Assembly (NCBI RefSeq): GCF_029955155.1
Contig: NZ_JAPNOZ010000012.1
Span: forward strand, 453,610 to 517,609
Direction: 5' to 3'
From: Psychrobacillus sp. NEAU-3TGS
GTDB lineage: Bacteria > Bacillota > Bacilli > Bacillales_A > Planococcaceae
DNA length: 64,000 nt
In this document: piece by piece, positions 62,593 through 64,000 of the stretch
How positions within the stretch are numbered: position 1 is the stretch's first letter
Layout of the letters: each line of letters begins with the position of its first letter
Made by a program: the position numbers and the translations under genes
Notes under the pieces: model-generated
Seen by the model: only the letters and a program-made list of their open reading frames with translations
Databases searched by the model: none
Told to the model about the DNA's origin: nothing

Positions 62593-62936
62593 TTATTTCC
62601 AATAACAAATTTGAAGTTTATTGTTATCTAGATCATAAACATCAAAAAAGTTGTTTACACCATCATTATGTAATTCACTAATATTGACGCCTAGGTCTTT
62701 TAGTTTTCTATATGTTTCATTTATATCTTTTGAAAAAATATAGGATATGTTCCATTATTAGTAGACATTACATCACCTTCTTCAATCGTGAAAGGTACCG
62801 CACTGTTTCCAATACTCAAAATTCGATAACCCTCACCTTTATAAGTCTCTTTAAACCCCATAATATTTTGATACCACTTACTTGATTCTTCAACATTCAT
62901 TACCTTTATACATACGGTGTCAATTCTTTCAATCAT
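62593..62936 (-). pseudogene. VOC/glyoxalase-family gene broken by a frameshift
   Basis: The first 70 codons encode the start of a VOC protein (VCIKVMNVEESSKWYQNIMGF), then TYPIFFQKI and a stop. Shifting frame at a run of six A (62733-62738, plus strand) restores the second half: FSKDINETYRKLKDLGVNI, then FFDVYDLDNNKLQICYW, to a stop at 62593. The joined length of about 115 aa is normal for the family. The break is in a homopolymer, so error is possible. Confidence 0.8.
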
Positions 62937-62998
62937 TTATGTCACTACTTTCATTTATACTATTTGTTCTTGATCAGTATGGGAATTTACTTTTTTAC

Positions 62999-63427
62999 TT
63001 AACTGCTGCATTGGTTGAATATCAAGTTATTGATATTTACATAAGGAATTCCAGCTTCTATATAGCTTCTAACTAACTTCCATTCGTTCTTACTATTTTT
63101 TTGGAACGTCTGAAAGAACAAATTGGCTGTCTCTAAACTTTTACCTTGATTAACTAAAGTAGCTGATATAATAACCATGGTTTCACCTTCTCTTAAAGGA
63201 AGCATTGAAATTACATCAATCTTCCACTCGGCATTATTTTCTTTAGCAAATTTAAAACCTTGCTCCCATCCTTTTATTGACTCTTCATAACCAAAGTCAA
63301 CTATCTCTTCACCTGTTATTTCTCTTGCTTTATAATCTTTTGATAAGATATTTTTCAAGTCCGCTAAAGAAGAATTTCTCCATATTTCTAAATAATTATC
63401 TAAAAAACTTGAAAATGAATTTTGCAT
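62999..63427 (-). CDS. NTF2/SnoaL-like small protein
   Basis: 142 aa from the ATG of MQNSFSSFL, with AAGGAG 7 nt upstream; a longer frame lacks a good site. FLDNYLEIWRNSSLADLKNIL, WEQGFKFAKENNAEWKIDV and TANLFFQTFQ fit the cone-shaped NTF2-like fold used by many small enzymes and binding proteins. Its ligand is unknown. Confidence 0.7.
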   Translation of the reverse strand: MQNSFSSFLDNYLEIWRNSSLADLKNILSKDYKAREITGEEIVDFGYEESIKGWEQGFKFAKENNAEWKIDVISMLPLREGETMVIISATLVNQGKSLETANLFFQTFQKNSKNEWKLVRSYIEAGIPYVNINNLIFNQCSS

Positions 63428-63549
63428 AAAAAACTCCTTAAATGTGTTTATAGTTACCATTCTACATAAAAAGACTAATTCCTTTATTAAATTGCGCAAG
63501 TTCAAAAAATGATTAATATGCGCTATTCATCACAGTGGTATTCTGCACG

Positions 63550-64000
63550 TCATGGCGTCTTTTCATATCTCTCAATGATAAAGTCAATAAAATACTTACT
63601 TGCTATTGGCAATACCTTTTTATCCTGGTATGCAAGGCTAATTGTACGAATGACAGATGGCGAAATTTCTTTCGTGACAATATTATACGGACATCTACTT
63701 AGCACAAGCTTTGGTAGAATTGATATGCCAAGCCCCTGCTCAATCATGGACATAATCGTATAATCATCATGTACGCGGTATTGTATATTCGGTTCTAAGT
63801 TATTTTGTTTAAAAATAGTTAATGGCTCATTAATCTCTCCTTCATCTAAAAGGATATAAGGCCCTTCCGTTAATTCTTTTAATGTAACCTTTTCTGCTGT
63901 AGCGAGAGGATGATTTGCCGACAACACAGCAAGCAGATCATCTTCCTCCAAGGCAATGGTAGTCAAATTGGATACAGAGTTCGGATTCACAAAGCCGAAA
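63550..64000 (-). CDS. LysR-type regulator, C-terminal part (cut by window edge)
   Basis: The visible 149 codons form the effector-binding half of a LysR protein: LLAVLSANHPLATAEKVTLKEL, VHDDYTIMSMIEQGLGISILP and a C-terminal FIDFIIERYE. The frame stays open to the right edge, so the helix-turn-helix lies beyond it. Target and inducer cannot be judged. Confidence 0.82.
   Translation of the reverse strand, partial: FGFVNPNSVSNLTTIALEEDDLLAVLSANHPLATAEKVTLKELTEGPYILLDEGEINEPLTIFKQNNLEPNIQYRVHDDYTIMSMIEQGLGISILPKLVLSRCPYNIVTKEISPSVIRTISLAYQDKKVLPIASKYFIDFIIERYEKTP

Overview
The window looks like chromosome of a low-GC, spore-forming Gram-positive bacterium of the order Bacillales, most likely Planococcaceae/Caryophanaceae (a relative of Psychrobacillus, Lysinibacillus or Sporosarcina). 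The evidence is AGGAGG-type ribosome binding sites, a SAM-I riboswitch, sporulation genes (CotF-like coat protein, CdaS-type diadenylate cyclase, a YjcZ-like glycine-rich peptide), close B. subtilis-type GltC, YpsA, PaiA and Kip/Pxp proteins, and dispersed intergenic repeats of a kind common in this group. I identify no rRNA, tRNA, CRISPR array, prophage or insertion sequence. The genus is an inference.

Layout. 1-10000: two tandem copies of a five-gene branched-chain amino acid ABC operon (livK-livH-livM-livG-livF, minus strand), offset by about 5220 bp, each with its own promoter and terminator and with a mosaic of near-identical and divergent tracts. 10600-12408: oligoendopeptidase F. 13000-15832: a DHA2-type efflux pump divergent from a TetR regulator that is coupled to a small unknown gene. 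15833-16595: a repeat-rich spacer. 16596-20252: ppx-ppk polyphosphate operon with a PhoP-box-like motif upstream. 20445-24164: a UMF1-type transporter and two YitT/YczE-type membrane proteins around a LysR regulator. 24259-27884: a PaaI-like thioesterase, divergent mtnU/mtnE (methionine salvage) and a PPC-domain protein.

28033-33962: a SAM riboswitch heads an apparent six-gene operon: the methionine importer metQNI followed without visible interruption by a crotonase-fold protein, an FMN 2-hydroxyacid oxidase and a family III CoA-transferase. This is the most interesting functional unit. Together with mtnE and mtnU nearby it suggests a sulfur-controlled route for a 2-hydroxy acid such as methionine hydroxy analogue, but that is a hypothesis. 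34089-37575: ypsA and a sporulation-flavoured stretch (CotF-like protein, HAD phosphatase, cdaS, a YjcZ-like peptide). 37662-39051: hisF with a frameshifted hisH. 39726-46798: glutamate synthase genes divergent from their activator gltC. 47088-53576: the 5-oxoproline utilisation (Pxp/Kip/Ycs) cluster with kipR and an EamA permease. 53808-56720: threonine dehydratase and a catalase behind a PerR-box-like site.

56792-59576: a PadR-controlled run (PadR, DUF2812 membrane protein, erythromycin-esterase-like lipoprotein, DUF2441-like protein) with three phased operator-like palindromes. 60237-61233: a MarR regulator and spermidine acetyltransferase paiA below strong palindromes. 61374-64000: an MDR oxidoreductase, a frameshifted VOC/glyoxalase gene, an NTF2-like protein, and a LysR-type gene cut by the window edge.

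Of the non-coding structure, the most unusual is an element present in two spacers (27066-27275 and 39404-39644): short GTTGC-type cores repeated at 20-21 bp intervals, with flanking sequence shared between the loci. All family assignments come from reading the sequence; no database search was run.
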